Shown: piece by piece, positions 26,352 to 36,538 of the stretch | Numbering within the stretch: position 1 is the stretch's first letter | How the letters are laid out: each line of letters starts with the position of its first letter | DNA from: an uncultured Flavobacteriales bacterium | GTDB lineage: Bacteria > Bacteroidota > Bacteroidia > Flavobacteriales > Crocinitomicaceae | DNA: 64,000 nt | Direction: 5' to 3' | NCBI GenBank assembly: GCA_946482515.1 | Contig: CAMLRS010000001.1 | Span: 124,001 to 188,000 of the forward strand | Notes under the pieces: generated by a model | Told to the model about the DNA's origin: nothing | Databases searched by the model: none | What the model saw: only the letters and a program-made list of their open reading frames with translations | Translations under genes and position numbers: made by a program

Positions 26352-26633
26352 ATGAAAGAGATCATTATTCAACTGATTGAGTGCGATATAAAAATTGCCC
26401 GATTAGTACTATTACTTGGAAAGGACAATATAGATACACGAAGCTATCTGCCTTCATCCTCGCGTTGTGTTTTTGACCTAGTTGGAATCGATGTCCAAAA
26501 ACTGGATGACCAAAATTTAAGAACACAATATCTGGTCATGATCAACGAGCTGGCTTCCCTGGATTCCGGAGTCACAATATCGCAAATGCGTCCCTACTTG
26601 GAAAAAATATTCTTAACACTACGAAAATGGTAA
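26352..26633 (+). CDS. Hypothetical small protein upstream of the RHS toxin
   Basis: 93 residues from the ATG at 26352, about 18 bp past the -7 box; a TTG start at 26304 lies within the operator and is rejected. It begins MKEIIIQLIECDIKIARLVL and looks like a compact helical cytoplasmic protein with no signal peptide. No family is recognised. Its stop overlaps an ATG (26627) in the frame that leads into the RHS gene, so it may be the first gene of the toxin transcript. Confidence 0.65.
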   Translation: MKEIIIQLIECDIKIARLVLLLGKDNIDTRSYLPSSSRCVFDLVGIDVQKLDDQNLRTQYLVMINELASLDSGVTISQMRPYLEKIFLTLRKW

Positions 26634-26866
26634 ACGAACAACTGGACAAAAAAATAACCGACGTATTACACGATCGTAAATCATTTACGGGGTTACAGCC
26701 GTTTTTTTGTGCAACATCTCCCTGTGTAAAAGTTAACAATTCTGACAGGCTTGTTGAAAATATTGATAACCATTTGATTAATACTAAACAATGTGCCGCT
26801 ATATTTGTCGTTATTCCCACTATAGACTCGACCACATCTGCTACAAAACCTTATTCAAACAACACC
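26634..26866 (+). promoter_or_regulatory. Leader of the RHS gene with a candidate -7 box at 26800
   Basis: A TATATTTG box (26800-26807) lies 60 bp ahead of the chosen RHS start, with TTTG at 26773-26776 as a weak -33 candidate (23-bp spacing). The 80 codons in front of the signal peptide are open in the RHS frame from ATG 26627, but they show no recognisable domain. Confidence 0.4.
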
Positions 26867-29800
26867 ATGAAGGCAACCTCTAATTACCTGAAGCAATTCC
26901 TGACCGTCCTTATTCTTAGTATTTCATCCGTATCGTTCGCCCAGGTCACTGGCGGACGTGGCAATTCAGAAATGACACCCAAAGTTTCGGAACCCGCCAA
27001 GATCACTTCAGGCGGATTTGTCGGTGATGTGAACCTGTTCACGGGCTCCTATGGTGCGAGCATCGCACTGGGAAGTGTCAGCACACCCGGCGGTTTGTCG
27101 TTTGCATTATCGCTGAACTACAACAGCTCGTTTACTGTTGGTGCAACACCGCCTATTTCGACCGGTATTCCTTATGGTGAGGGGTGGAACCTGAATATTC
27201 CGACAATTTCCGTAGAGACGGAAGCCTTCAACAACTTTCGCTATCAGCAGTATTGCCAGGAAAACGATCTTTTGGGAGCACCGCTCGATTTTTCCGATAC
27301 AGGTATTGATCCACAGAAAGAAGGCGATCTGTACTGGTATTCACCTTATATCGATATTCCGGGGGTGGCCAACGGACGGGCCATTTTCAAGTACATTGAT
27401 GTGAACGATGGGAAAACAGCCGTTTTTGTATTGAATGTCTTTGAAAACCCGATCGAACTGAGATACAATGAAGATGGCTGGACGGTGGTCACGGCAGATG
27501 GGACGCGTTACCGGTTTAACATGAGTACTGCTATGCAGTCATTTACAGCCCCTGCCAATCGCAGGGTGTTGTTCTACGACCAATCCAATCCCGGACCGAA
27601 TGCAGCACAAACTGCTGTAGACACCACCTACAGCGGTAACAATGCGCAAGCTGTCGCTAATGTGATCTCACCGAAATCGAGCTATAACATCTGGTACTGC
27701 GACGTGATCACGAACCGCAATATTCCTGGCCAGGCAATCAACTTCGTTTATAAGAAATATGGAGCATTCAACTACTTCCAGGAATTTGAACAAAGTGCCT
27801 ATGCACAGGCTGCCGTAACGGAATTTGCCAATACGACTTTTGCGACAGATCACGACTTTACGGCCTATACCGACATTCTGCTGCAACGAGTAGAATCCTA
27901 TTCCATGAGCAGCATGGTACAGCAATTGAAGCTCAACTACCAGACCAATCAAACCATTGTTAATTCCAATGCCGAGTTGATCGACTTTACAGACAGTGGT
28001 TCTGGGCGCCTGGACAGCCTGTACAGTTACAAATCTCTTAATCTGCAAACCTCGTTAAGTGGCTGGAACAGGTATGAACACGTGAAAGCCAACTCGACGA
28101 CTTTCCCCCAAACGCCAGGGGCTACCAACCCGTACATTGCCAGTGGGGGCTATATACGAACGACAGGTGTTAGCGGTGGTACTATTCCATTCGACCATAG
28201 CTTCCTGGAAAGCCCGCGTTTGGGAACGACAGCCGGTGATCTGATTCCGGGGGATATTTATGAAATCCGTGCAAAAATTACCCGAGATGATCCCGAAGAT
28301 TTAATAATGGGGAACGGGACAATTGATGTCGCTGTTGTAACGGGTGATCTTGACAACCCGGACGGAACAGGTACCACCAGCTATTCCACTTTCAATTCCA
28401 ATAACGGGATTTACTACGAAATCGGAGATTATGCAGCAACGCGAGGCATCCCGCTGTTCTCTACCTTCAATATGGCAATGAAGTGGACGCTTTCCTACCA
28501 GGAAGGGATCAAAAACATTTCTAATTTCTTCGTGATGCCTAATGTGCCGAGCAAATTCGGTGGATTCAACGTCCAGATCGGACCAGGCAATGCCGATGTA
28601 AACCTGTCGGCTGCACCGAGTGTTACCGTTTCGGGGAATATTCCGAACGCGCGGGAAGCCTATGTATTCAACACAACAGGATACAACCTGAAATCAGCAG
28701 CTTCCCTTCCGGGTTCTTTCGGGATCGGTATGCCGTGGAGCATGATGGCTCCAATCTACAAGAGTATGATCTCGGTAGATAATCCCTTGACGGGATCTGC
28801 GGGTGACCCCAATGATGCGTTCAAATTTTGGTACAATCAACCTTTAAATGGATATACCAATGACAACCATCCAACGAAGCTGGATGCCAGCGTAGAGCTG
28901 GACGAATTCGAACTGCTGCGCTATTCTAAAAACCCGTTCATGTTAGTGAGTGTAGAGCAGTACCAGGTGAACGGAGAAGTTGGTGGGCCTATTGACACGG
29001 GGCTGAAGTTGATCGCGAAAAAAACATTCGAATACAAGGTTTCCCGGGAAGACATCCTGGAAAACTACGCCTATGCCACTTCAGCTACATTACAATACAA
29101 AACAGGAATCAAGCAGGTACGCATTCTGTTGGACAAAGTGCGCGAAATACCGGTGATTGCTACCAGCGATACGACCAAATACCTGACTACCTTCCTGAGA
29201 TATTCGACCTATAAAAGCGCTGATAACACGTACGATGAAACCGAACCGCTGAATGGTTATACCGGCAAGCTGCTGACAACATTCGTGGATCACCTGGGAG
29301 GGATTACACAGATCGAATACTACCCGGTATTGGATGCGCGCACCTATTACTCCAGCCGCTACACTCAAAATCAATATTGTGATGCCGTTGTAACTACACC
29401 TGCTTACGGGCTTTCACGTGCCGTTACGGTTCATCCGGTGGTAAAATACATCCTAAAAAACGATGAGCAGGATTTGGTAAAAGCCGGAACGGCAACCAGC
29501 AATAATGCACATAAGCGCTGGATGTATGATTTCGACGCCGATAGCATGGTGCACAAGCAAACACAGATGAGTATTACGGATGATCGTTTTCATCATGGAC
29601 GGAAACGCGCCTTCGACATCGGATTTAAGACCGTTGCCGTCTATGGCCCCACGCTGACCGAAGGTGGAAACGATTATGTGAACAAAACGGTGTATGAACA
29701 TCACGGCTATAAGCTCACTTCCGGATCGGGCAGCCCGACAACCGAAGATTACCTGTTCCACGGAAAGCTGAAATCCGTTAGGCAATACGACGATGCCGAC

Positions 29801-32800
29801 AAGCTTTTCGAGGAAACACTCATCGATTATGACTATACACAGGCATTCAAACACGGTTATACCCGTCCGAACCTGTACCGGGAGAATATCCAGTGGGATC
29901 AGAAGTTCGACAATCCGGGTGGAGTTTATGAGTACAAGGATTATTACCTGAACCAGACGCTTTCAGTAACAGTGGATACGAACATCTATACAGGAACTAA
30001 TGCCTATCCTTTCCTGGACATCCCCGTGTTTGTCGGAACGGGTGAGCTGAGGGAGAATCCTAAATTTCTAGATTTCTATTTCTATGACAGCCTCGCGTCC
30101 GGTGCAACGGAGTATTTCCGCCATTCTTACTTTGTGAAAAAAACAGCGGAAACGATTCGCAAATACGACGATTACCTCTACAAACAGGCCATTGTTTCCG
30201 GAACGGTATTACCAGGAGTTGTATCCCCAAATCCTAACCCGTTTGGTACTGGTCATACGAACCCGGCCACCGCAGATCCGATCAATGATCCTGGGAAAAT
30301 AACCAGTATCAACTCAGGTACACCGTCGGTAGTGATTCCGAATCTGATCGGCAGTTCACCGCTATCGGACGACGTGCTGGAAGCAGTTGTTTTAACGTCG
30401 AACTTTAACAGCCCCGAACGCACACAAGTGCTGTTGGCACAAGGCAACCTCAGCAATGCGATCTGGGGCGAGATCATTGATAATTACACCGACTTTGATT
30501 CGGGTGATCTGATACGTCTGATCGAATCGCAGGCGTACTTCTCTGATGCGGTATTGGAAGACCTTACCCAAAAAATGACGACTTCCTGGAACGACGATGT
30601 GATCCGTACTTTTTTCCTACGAAACGAGTACCTGTCTTATCCTGCATTGCTGGATTTCACGCATCCGGGAATTGCCGGGATAGATGCACAGGTATTTGCC
30701 GACGTACTTTCCAAACAACCACAGATGCCGCAGGATGTCCTGGAGCGGATTATCGATTTTCCACACCTCGATCCGGCCACTCTTGCGCTCATTCTGAAAA
30801 ATCAGGTATTGGATGAACACATCTACGATCAGCTCATTGCGGATGGAGATGTCAGAAACTGGATGCTGACCGATATTATTGCACAGGGAATCAGCTTTCC
30901 ATCTGAGGCTGCATTCGCGGAATTACTGAAAAGAGGGTTTGATGAAAGTGAAATGGCGCAGATCGTTGCCAACCCGGATCGTGAATTCGAGTCTTCGGAA
31001 ATAACCGAGCTGACGACGCTTTATCCGTTAGGGTCTTTTCTCTCAGCTCTACCATTTAAAGGAAGTCCGCTGGCCAAATACTGTAACAGCAGTATAACAA
31101 CCGGCTGGAGCTACATTGAAACAAAGACCGAGTACGAATACTATGAGGCGGATTACCGGGGAATTTCCAACGGCAGAGCATATAAAGTATTGATGGGATT
31201 GGAAGACATTCCTTCCAGGACTGTTAGTCTGACAGACATTTTTGGCAGCGGTGGAACCCGAACGATCAGTAACCTGGTGCTGAAACATGAGCCATCGTGG
31301 CAATTGTTTGCTGCTACCACTACTTCAACCCATTTGCCGACGGCTGAAAATGAAGAGCAGTATTTTTACCTCTTTGACCTCAAGAACCGTTACGACCGTC
31401 ACTGGTACAATTACGACGTGAACACCGTCAACAGCGAGCTTTCTTCTTTCCAGGATGCCGGTATCTACGGTGACACCTTGTTCTTTACCGGACGATGGGA
31501 TGAAGGCTACCAGGAATCGTATTATGCCGAACAAGCGCCTGAACTGCCGAAATACGATGGTATGACGCACAGCCGTCAATATAACCTGCGCTCCACACCG
31601 TTCCAGAAAACGACCATTACCAAAAGTCAGCGCGACGAACCGGCCATGCAGCGCAGCGAATACTATTTCTATGATGCACGCTGGACATTCAACCCGGATA
31701 TGAGCGCGATCGAACGACCTTACCAGGGAGACACCTGTTACGATAATGTGGAGCCAGAACCAGACCCGGAAGGTTGTGCGGCCTGTATGTACTGGAAATA
31801 CGGCAGACTGGAAGAACACCTGGATAACCTGCCCAACAATTATTGCCTGTGGGAAGATCCGGAGGTAGGCTATTACGCCTGTCCTTACGGGGTGAACATG
31901 GCTGAATGCCGTGAAGGCTCAGAGCTGCTGGAATGCCGACCGTTCCTGCCTGAATCGGAAGAACCTTCCGGAATGATTCCTTTGGGAGATCTGCTGGGCA
32001 AAACGCTGCAATTGCGCTCGACCGTGATCCAGCTCGATACCATTGCAGGAGCACCATCTGAAGACTTTACCGATCTCCGTTTTGATCGCAGCAATACCTA
32101 TATCGCCGATTTCCATATGGCTTTCGAAGGGCTTGATGCTAATGGCTTTGAACATCCTTATCGTATGCTGTATCCGTTCGATACGCTTACGACCAACACC
32201 ATCCTTGAAAGGAACGAGCACATGCAACCTGCCCTGGTGGAAAACCAGGTAGGAATCCAGACGCGTTATTTCTACCATTACGCTCAGCGGTATTACAACG
32301 TCAACGCGCGTTGCGACAATGCAGCCTACGGTTACAATTACATCTCGGTAGATGCCCGTAACATCGGTCTGCCCGAACGCGTGATGATCGGCGTTGGTCG
32401 CAGCGACTCACTCGTAACGCATTTCGAATTCACCGATGCAGGTCGTGTAGCAACAATAATTCAACCATCGGGACACAAGATGGAATATACGTTCGATGGC
32501 TTCCACCGCCTGGCGTCAGTGACCGAAAACGATAACCGCTTGCTTTCGCGCAACAACTACAGCCAATGGAACCACGACAACGATCTGACCTTCGACGAAC
32601 GAACCGATCAGAATTACATTTATTCAGTTCTGTATAGCAACTATGTTACCGGCGACACCAGTAAGCGGGAGCTTCAGAAAGCCTTTCTCGATCCGCTGGG
32701 GCGGACTGCCGGAGTGGCAAGAGCCTATAAGAACGACGGCGAGATCAAGATTTATAGCGGCTCGGTGACCTACGACAACTGGGGACGTCCGGTGGAAACC

Positions 32801-35800
32801 CGCAAACCGTTCAGCGAAACAGACAACGATCCGCTCAATTACCGCAAAAACCTTTCCGAGACCTTAAAAAGCTCCGTTTACCACGATCCCGATCCGGCTT
32901 CACTGGCTTCGCGTGCCACCAATTACGGTATAGACATCAGTGATCCGCATACGGTTCGCACCTCGACATGCATTGTGAACCACATTTACGCATCGTGTGA
33001 GTTGAACCTGCTCCGCACCGAGCTGGAGTTGATCATGAAATCCGGATCGACGAGCAACTTCCGCTTCTACCGCTCTTCGGTCAAAGACCAGGATGACAAG
33101 GAAACGGTTACTTACACTAACGCTTTAGGACAGACGGTTGCCACACTGGCCTGGAGCGATCTGAGTGAAAAGATCGTCACCCTGTTCGTGTATGACAACT
33201 ACGGTAACCTCACCAAAACCATCAATGCCAACAAACAGGAAAGCGACTACAGATACAATATCCTCGGCCAGCTTATCGAAGAGAAAAGCGTCGATGCAGG
33301 GACCAAACGCTACATGTATAACAAACAAGGACTCATAAGTGCTATCCAGGACGAAACCGATCGCGCCTATGAAACCAGCAGTATTTCCACGCCGCGTTAC
33401 CGTCTCTTCGAATATGATGAGTATGGCCGTCCAACTGCTCAAAAACTGGTCGTAGCCAGCTACCACTACAATGCGTTCTGCTATCAGGATAGCATGATCG
33501 GAACGCCATCCGTTCCGGTAACGGACGCCGACGGACCGCACTACCTGGAGTATCACTTCACCAACCGCATGACGATGGACTGGCTGAACAGCTACAAGAC
33601 CCTACAGCCGATCTTCGAAAACCCGATTACGACAGATGGACTCCCGCCGGGAGCTGGAACACTTGAAAAAAGTACTTCCTACGGCAGCGATCAGAATGTG
33701 CCATCAAAATTGGGCAAGATCACACAAACCCGTTCCTATAACCTTTCGGGAGTCAGCGTACAGAACGTTGAATACACGTACGACGCCCAGGACCGCATTG
33801 CCACACAGCTTATCCTTCAGCATCCTACTGATGCAGGTCTGACGGACAGCAAGCTCGTGAAGGTAAAAATCTCCTATAAGTACAACTATCGTGGCTCAGT
33901 GACCCAGGAGCGCCTGGATATAGGCAACAACGGATCTGTCGAGAAGGCCTATTACTACCTCTACGACGATCTCAACCGGCTTTCCGAGGTACGGGTGGCT
34001 AATGATACAGTTGGCAGCAGTACAGCAACGGGTATGGCGGCTTACGACTACGACGATGCCCGCGGGACCGTTAAGGGTGTGAAATACAGCGCCCATAATT
34101 CCTACGGACCGATCCAGACGATTGAATACGGGTACGATGACCGCGATCGCCTTACGCTGATCGAAGCAGAGCTGTTCCATTACGAGCTCTTTTACGATGA
34201 CCAGGAGGTCTCCGCTTTCGATATGTCAGGTGTTGACCAAAGTCATAACTACAATGGCAATGTGAACGCAACACTGGCGCAATACCGCTTTTCCCTTGCC
34301 AGCAATGCCGTTCATGGATTCGATGAAACCACTGTTTACGGCTACCGTTACGACCGCCTCAACCGCCTGGTGAAAGCCGATGCAACAGTGGGCGATAATA
34401 CAGCAGATCACCTGGCCAATGACGCTACACCGACGAATGGTTATCGTGTGGGCGACGAGCGCATGACCTACGACAAGATCGGAAACCTGCTCACCCTACA
34501 GCGGGTCAATGAAGGTGGCACTCCGGGTGTTACGCTTACACCGGATGATTTTATCTACACCTACGGCGGTAACAATAAGCTCACGGCGATCGACGGGCAA
34601 AACGGCAGCGCCGACCGCGCGTATACCTATGATGCGAACGGCAACCTCCTGACCGATGATTTCCGCGACATCAGCAATACCCTATATGGCCGGGCCAGTT
34701 ATATGTACAATCTGGACAAAGGAACCGATACCGTTTCGTATCTTTATGATGCAAACGATCTGCGGATGTATAAGAAAACAGCGGCTACGGCGCAAACAAC
34801 GGAAGAGATGTACATCAAGGATGTCCTGGGCCATGAGCTGTTGGTTGTAAAATGGACCACGACCGGTGGAACTACGACCACCGCTCCTGAGTATTTCGTG
34901 TACGGAACAGAGCGTATTGCCCGTATCGACGGGTGGACGAATCAAATAGACCGTTCGACCTTCTTCCTGTACGATCACTTAGGCAACACCCGTGTGAGTT
35001 TCACGGCAAGTGACCTTTCACCGATCGAATTAGAGATTGTTTACGCCGGAGATTACTTCCCCTACGGAAAGGTGTTGCGCGAGTTCGTGGATGGCGATGG
35101 CGGTGACCGCTACCTGAGCACAATGCATGAGCGGGATAAAGAAACCGGGTTGGATTACCGTGGAGCAAGGTATTATGATAGTGACGTGGCACGATTCCTA
35201 TCGGTTGATCCGTGGGCGGATAAATACCCGGAATGGAGTACGTATAATTATGTGATGAGTAATCCGATCAGATTGATTGATCCAACTGGTAAAGGACCAA
35301 CAGATTGGTTTGTCAATAAAATAACCGGTACTGTTATCTTTATCAAAGGGGATGATAAAGTAACACAGGAAAAATTGGATAAAATGGGGTCAACGTTTGC
35401 ACCTGGAGATTATGAGAGGCTTGGGGATGACAATATGTTTGGGGATAAGATAGAATATGGAGGATATAATATTAATATTCTTGACCAAGAAGTGTATGCT
35501 CTAGTGAATTATTCGGAAAATTTCATGGAAAGCTATGGTTATGTCAAAGCAGAACGAATTAGTGTTAAAGAAAAAGAGTTTGAAAGTGGCGGAAGAATGG
35601 ATGGTGGAGAAAATGTTAAATCATTAACATATTCCATTGATGAAATCGGAGCTGATAGAACTTACACTTGGGCAAAAGCCAGCGCTTTGATGATACCAAC
35701 AGGTGTCAAGTTAAAAACGGAATCTGGAACATATAGTAAAATCACTACTGCGACTTATGATATGATGATTAGAGCAGAAAAAAAACTTGGAAAGGATCCT

Positions 35801-35884
35801 ATTTATTTTGCTGGCGCAAAAATGGGGGCAGATATTGGAAATGCTGCAAAAATATTTCAAGCAATTATTGATGCAATTAAATAA
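26867..35884 (+). CDS. Giant Sec-exported RHS-repeat polymorphic toxin with unknown C-terminal tip
   Basis: 3005 residues from the ATG at 26867, which gives a clear signal peptide (MKATSNYLKQFLTVLILSIS, then SVSFAQ). Residues 27-1150 form an SpvB/Tc-B-like N-terminal region (G-G-F-V-G-D-V-N-L-F-T-G-S). About 1160-1391 is an insertion of roughly seven helical repeats of about 30 residues (L-S-D-D-V-L-E-A-V-V, M-P-Q-D-V-L-E-R-I-I). A cysteine-rich insert lies at about 1635-1694. YD repeats run from about 1870 to 2660 (Y-D-N-Y-G-N-L-T-K, R-Y-D-R-L-N-R-L-V-K). The RHS core is about 2660-2806 (Y-L-Y-D-A-N-D-L, G-A-R-Y-Y-D, ending D-P-T-G-K). The tip, about 2810-3005, is AT-rich and has no recognised activity. 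By family knowledge the core cages the toxin and cleaves near DPxG. No PAAR, VgrG or T9SS tail is visible. Confidence 0.9.
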   Translation: MKATSNYLKQFLTVLILSISSVSFAQVTGGRGNSEMTPKVSEPAKITSGGFVGDVNLFTGSYGASIALGSVSTPGGLSFALSLNYNSSFTVGATPPISTGIPYGEGWNLNIPTISVETEAFNNFRYQQYCQENDLLGAPLDFSDTGIDPQKEGDLYWYSPYIDIPGVANGRAIFKYIDVNDGKTAVFVLNVFENPIELRYNEDGWTVVTADGTRYRFNMSTAMQSFTAPANRRVLFYDQSNPGPNAAQTAVDTTYSGNNAQAVANVISPKSSYNIWYCDVITNRNIPGQAINFVYKKYGAFNYFQEFEQSAYAQAAVTEFANTTFATDHDFTAYTDILLQRVESYSMSSMVQQLKLNYQTNQTIVNSNAELIDFTDSGSGRLDSLYSYKSLNLQTSLSGWNRYEHVKANSTTFPQTPGATNPYIASGGYIRTTGVSGGTIPFDHSFLESPRLGTTAGDLIPGDIYEIRAKITRDDPEDLIMGNGTIDVAVVTGDLDNPDGTGTTSYSTFNSNNGIYYEIGDYAATRGIPLFSTFNMAMKWTLSYQEGIKNISNFFVMPNVPSKFGGFNVQIGPGNADVNLSAAPSVTVSGNIPNAREAYVFNTTGYNLKSAASLPGSFGIGMPWSMMAPIYKSMISVDNPLTGSAGDPNDAFKFWYNQPLNGYTNDNHPTKLDASVELDEFELLRYSKNPFMLVSVEQYQVNGEVGGPIDTGLKLIAKKTFEYKVSREDILENYAYATSATLQYKTGIKQVRILLDKVREIPVIATSDTTKYLTTFLRYSTYKSADNTYDETEPLNGYTGKLLTTFVDHLGGITQIEYYPVLDARTYYSSRYTQNQYCDAVVTTPAYGLSRAVTVHPVVKYILKNDEQDLVKAGTATSNNAHKRWMYDFDADSMVHKQTQMSITDDRFHHGRKRAFDIGFKTVAVYGPTLTEGGNDYVNKTVYEHHGYKLTSGSGSPTTEDYLFHGKLKSVRQYDDADKLFEETLIDYDYTQAFKHGYTRPNLYRENIQWDQKFDNPGGVYEYKDYYLNQTLSVTVDTNIYTGTNAYPFLDIPVFVGTGELRENPKFLDFYFYDSLASGATEYFRHSYFVKKTAETIRKYDDYLYKQAIVSGTVLPGVVSPNPNPFGTGHTNPATADPINDPGKITSINSGTPSVVIPNLIGSSPLSDDVLEAVVLTSNFNSPERTQVLLAQGNLSNAIWGEIIDNYTDFDSGDLIRLIESQAYFSDAVLEDLTQKMTTSWNDDVIRTFFLRNEYLSYPALLDFTHPGIAGIDAQVFADVLSKQPQMPQDVLERIIDFPHLDPATLALILKNQVLDEHIYDQLIADGDVRNWMLTDIIAQGISFPSEAAFAELLKRGFDESEMAQIVANPDREFESSEITELTTLYPLGSFLSALPFKGSPLAKYCNSSITTGWSYIETKTEYEYYEADYRGISNGRAYKVLMGLEDIPSRTVSLTDIFGSGGTRTISNLVLKHEPSWQLFAATTTSTHLPTAENEEQYFYLFDLKNRYDRHWYNYDVNTVNSELSSFQDAGIYGDTLFFTGRWDEGYQESYYAEQAPELPKYDGMTHSRQYNLRSTPFQKTTITKSQRDEPAMQRSEYYFYDARWTFNPDMSAIERPYQGDTCYDNVEPEPDPEGCAACMYWKYGRLEEHLDNLPNNYCLWEDPEVGYYACPYGVNMAECREGSELLECRPFLPESEEPSGMIPLGDLLGKTLQLRSTVIQLDTIAGAPSEDFTDLRFDRSNTYIADFHMAFEGLDANGFEHPYRMLYPFDTLTTNTILERNEHMQPALVENQVGIQTRYFYHYAQRYYNVNARCDNAAYGYNYISVDARNIGLPERVMIGVGRSDSLVTHFEFTDAGRVATIIQPSGHKMEYTFDGFHRLASVTENDNRLLSRNNYSQWNHDNDLTFDERTDQNYIYSVLYSNYVTGDTSKRELQKAFLDPLGRTAGVARAYKNDGEIKIYSGSVTYDNWGRPVETRKPFSETDNDPLNYRKNLSETLKSSVYHDPDPASLASRATNYGIDISDPHTVRTSTCIVNHIYASCELNLLRTELELIMKSGSTSNFRFYRSSVKDQDDKETVTYTNALGQTVATLAWSDLSEKIVTLFVYDNYGNLTKTINANKQESDYRYNILGQLIEEKSVDAGTKRYMYNKQGLISAIQDETDRAYETSSISTPRYRLFEYDEYGRPTAQKLVVASYHYNAFCYQDSMIGTPSVPVTDADGPHYLEYHFTNRMTMDWLNSYKTLQPIFENPITTDGLPPGAGTLEKSTSYGSDQNVPSKLGKITQTRSYNLSGVSVQNVEYTYDAQDRIATQLILQHPTDAGLTDSKLVKVKISYKYNYRGSVTQERLDIGNNGSVEKAYYYLYDDLNRLSEVRVANDTVGSSTATGMAAYDYDDARGTVKGVKYSAHNSYGPIQTIEYGYDDRDRLTLIEAELFHYELFYDDQEVSAFDMSGVDQSHNYNGNVNATLAQYRFSLASNAVHGFDETTVYGYRYDRLNRLVKADATVGDNTADHLANDATPTNGYRVGDERMTYDKIGNLLTLQRVNEGGTPGVTLTPDDFIYTYGGNNKLTAIDGQNGSADRAYTYDANGNLLTDDFRDISNTLYGRASYMYNLDKGTDTVSYLYDANDLRMYKKTAATAQTTEEMYIKDVLGHELLVVKWTTTGGTTTTAPEYFVYGTERIARIDGWTNQIDRSTFFLYDHLGNTRVSFTASDLSPIELEIVYAGDYFPYGKVLREFVDGDGGDRYLSTMHERDKETGLDYRGARYYDSDVARFLSVDPWADKYPEWSTYNYVMSNPIRLIDPTGKGPTDWFVNKITGTVIFIKGDDKVTQEKLDKMGSTFAPGDYERLGDDNMFGDKIEYGGYNINILDQEVYALVNYSENFMESYGYVKAERISVKEKEFESGGRMDGGENVKSLTYSIDEIGADRTYTWAKASALMIPTGVKLKTESGTYSKITTATYDMMIRAEKKLGKDPIYFAGAKMGADIGNAAKIFQAIIDAIK
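34848..35290 (+). repeat. RHS core repeat, copy 1 (within the full-length gene)
   Basis: Runs from the codons for K-W-T-T (AAATGGACCAC) to the DPTG codons. It is the parent of the four cassette copies at 36539, 38760, 40391 and 42700. High identity stops at the DPxG junction, where the tip sequences diverge completely. Confidence 0.85.
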
Positions 35885-35887
35885 TAT

Positions 35888-36517
35888 ATGAAAAAACTGC
35901 TTTTATTAATTTGTCTGACCGGATGTGCTCTGAACGAAGTGTCGAATGACAACAACGCTGATTATATTCAGCAAAGAGATGTATTTGATTCCCATTATGT
36001 TTCTCACTTTCCAGACGAACTGTCCGGAAATATATACACTATGCTATCAAACCAACACACGGCCAAGAACGACGTCGGATTTTTATTATATCAATATGAT
36101 GTACCTGATGATATTTTAAAAGAACGTGAAACGTTTTTCAGACGACGTTCGATCGCCCACTATAAACCTTCCGATAGTTGTTTGATTGTCGTTAATTCCT
36201 TCGAGACACTAAAGACACTAGAAGAAAGAATTATTGTGACGGCCATTGATACCGCTCTTCTGAGAGAAAAGGAACGGTGTTCAACATTTCCAATCCCTAG
36301 CTTTATAGATGTTAAAGCCCCTGTTTTGACTGGAGAAGTAAAATTGAATGAGCATTATACTATCTACGTTTTGGAAGCAAGGCAGGGAGTCTTCGACAAA
36401 CGATTACAGTTAAATCCATCCGCTCAGATGCCTTCCAACTGGGGTAATGGCTTTTCCAGAGGAGTTGCGGTAAACCCAAGAGAAAAAGTACTTATTTATT
36501 GGTTCGTAATGTGGTGA
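35888..36517 (+). CDS. Candidate immunity lipoprotein for the main RHS tip
   Basis: 209 residues with a type II signal peptide (MKKLLLLICLTGC), 3 bp after the toxin stop. Mature part is a mixed alpha/beta domain without recognised family (VGFLLYQYDVPDDIL, Y-T-I-Y-V-L-E-A-R-Q-G-V-F-D). Position right after a polymorphic toxin and low GC argue for an immunity protein; the lipid anchor puts it in the periplasmic or outer-membrane compartment, so the toxin should act in the envelope. This is inferred from context, not homology. Confidence 0.65.
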   Translation: MKKLLLLICLTGCALNEVSNDNNADYIQQRDVFDSHYVSHFPDELSGNIYTMLSNQHTAKNDVGFLLYQYDVPDDILKERETFFRRRSIAHYKPSDSCLIVVNSFETLKTLEERIIVTAIDTALLREKERCSTFPIPSFIDVKAPVLTGEVKLNEHYTIYVLEARQGVFDKRLQLNPSAQMPSNWGNGFSRGVAVNPREKVLIYWFVMW

Positions 36518-36538
36518 TTTTTAGCACCGAAACGGGTA

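Noticed and set aside
26627..26866. 80-codon N-terminal extension of the RHS protein
   Set aside because: It would place the signal peptide internally, and a promoter-like box lies inside the extension. It stays possible that this is a separate short coupled ORF.
26867..35884. The large RHS gene as a type VI secretion effector
   Set aside because: No PAAR, VgrG, Hcp or T6SS genes are near, and the protein has a Sec signal peptide.
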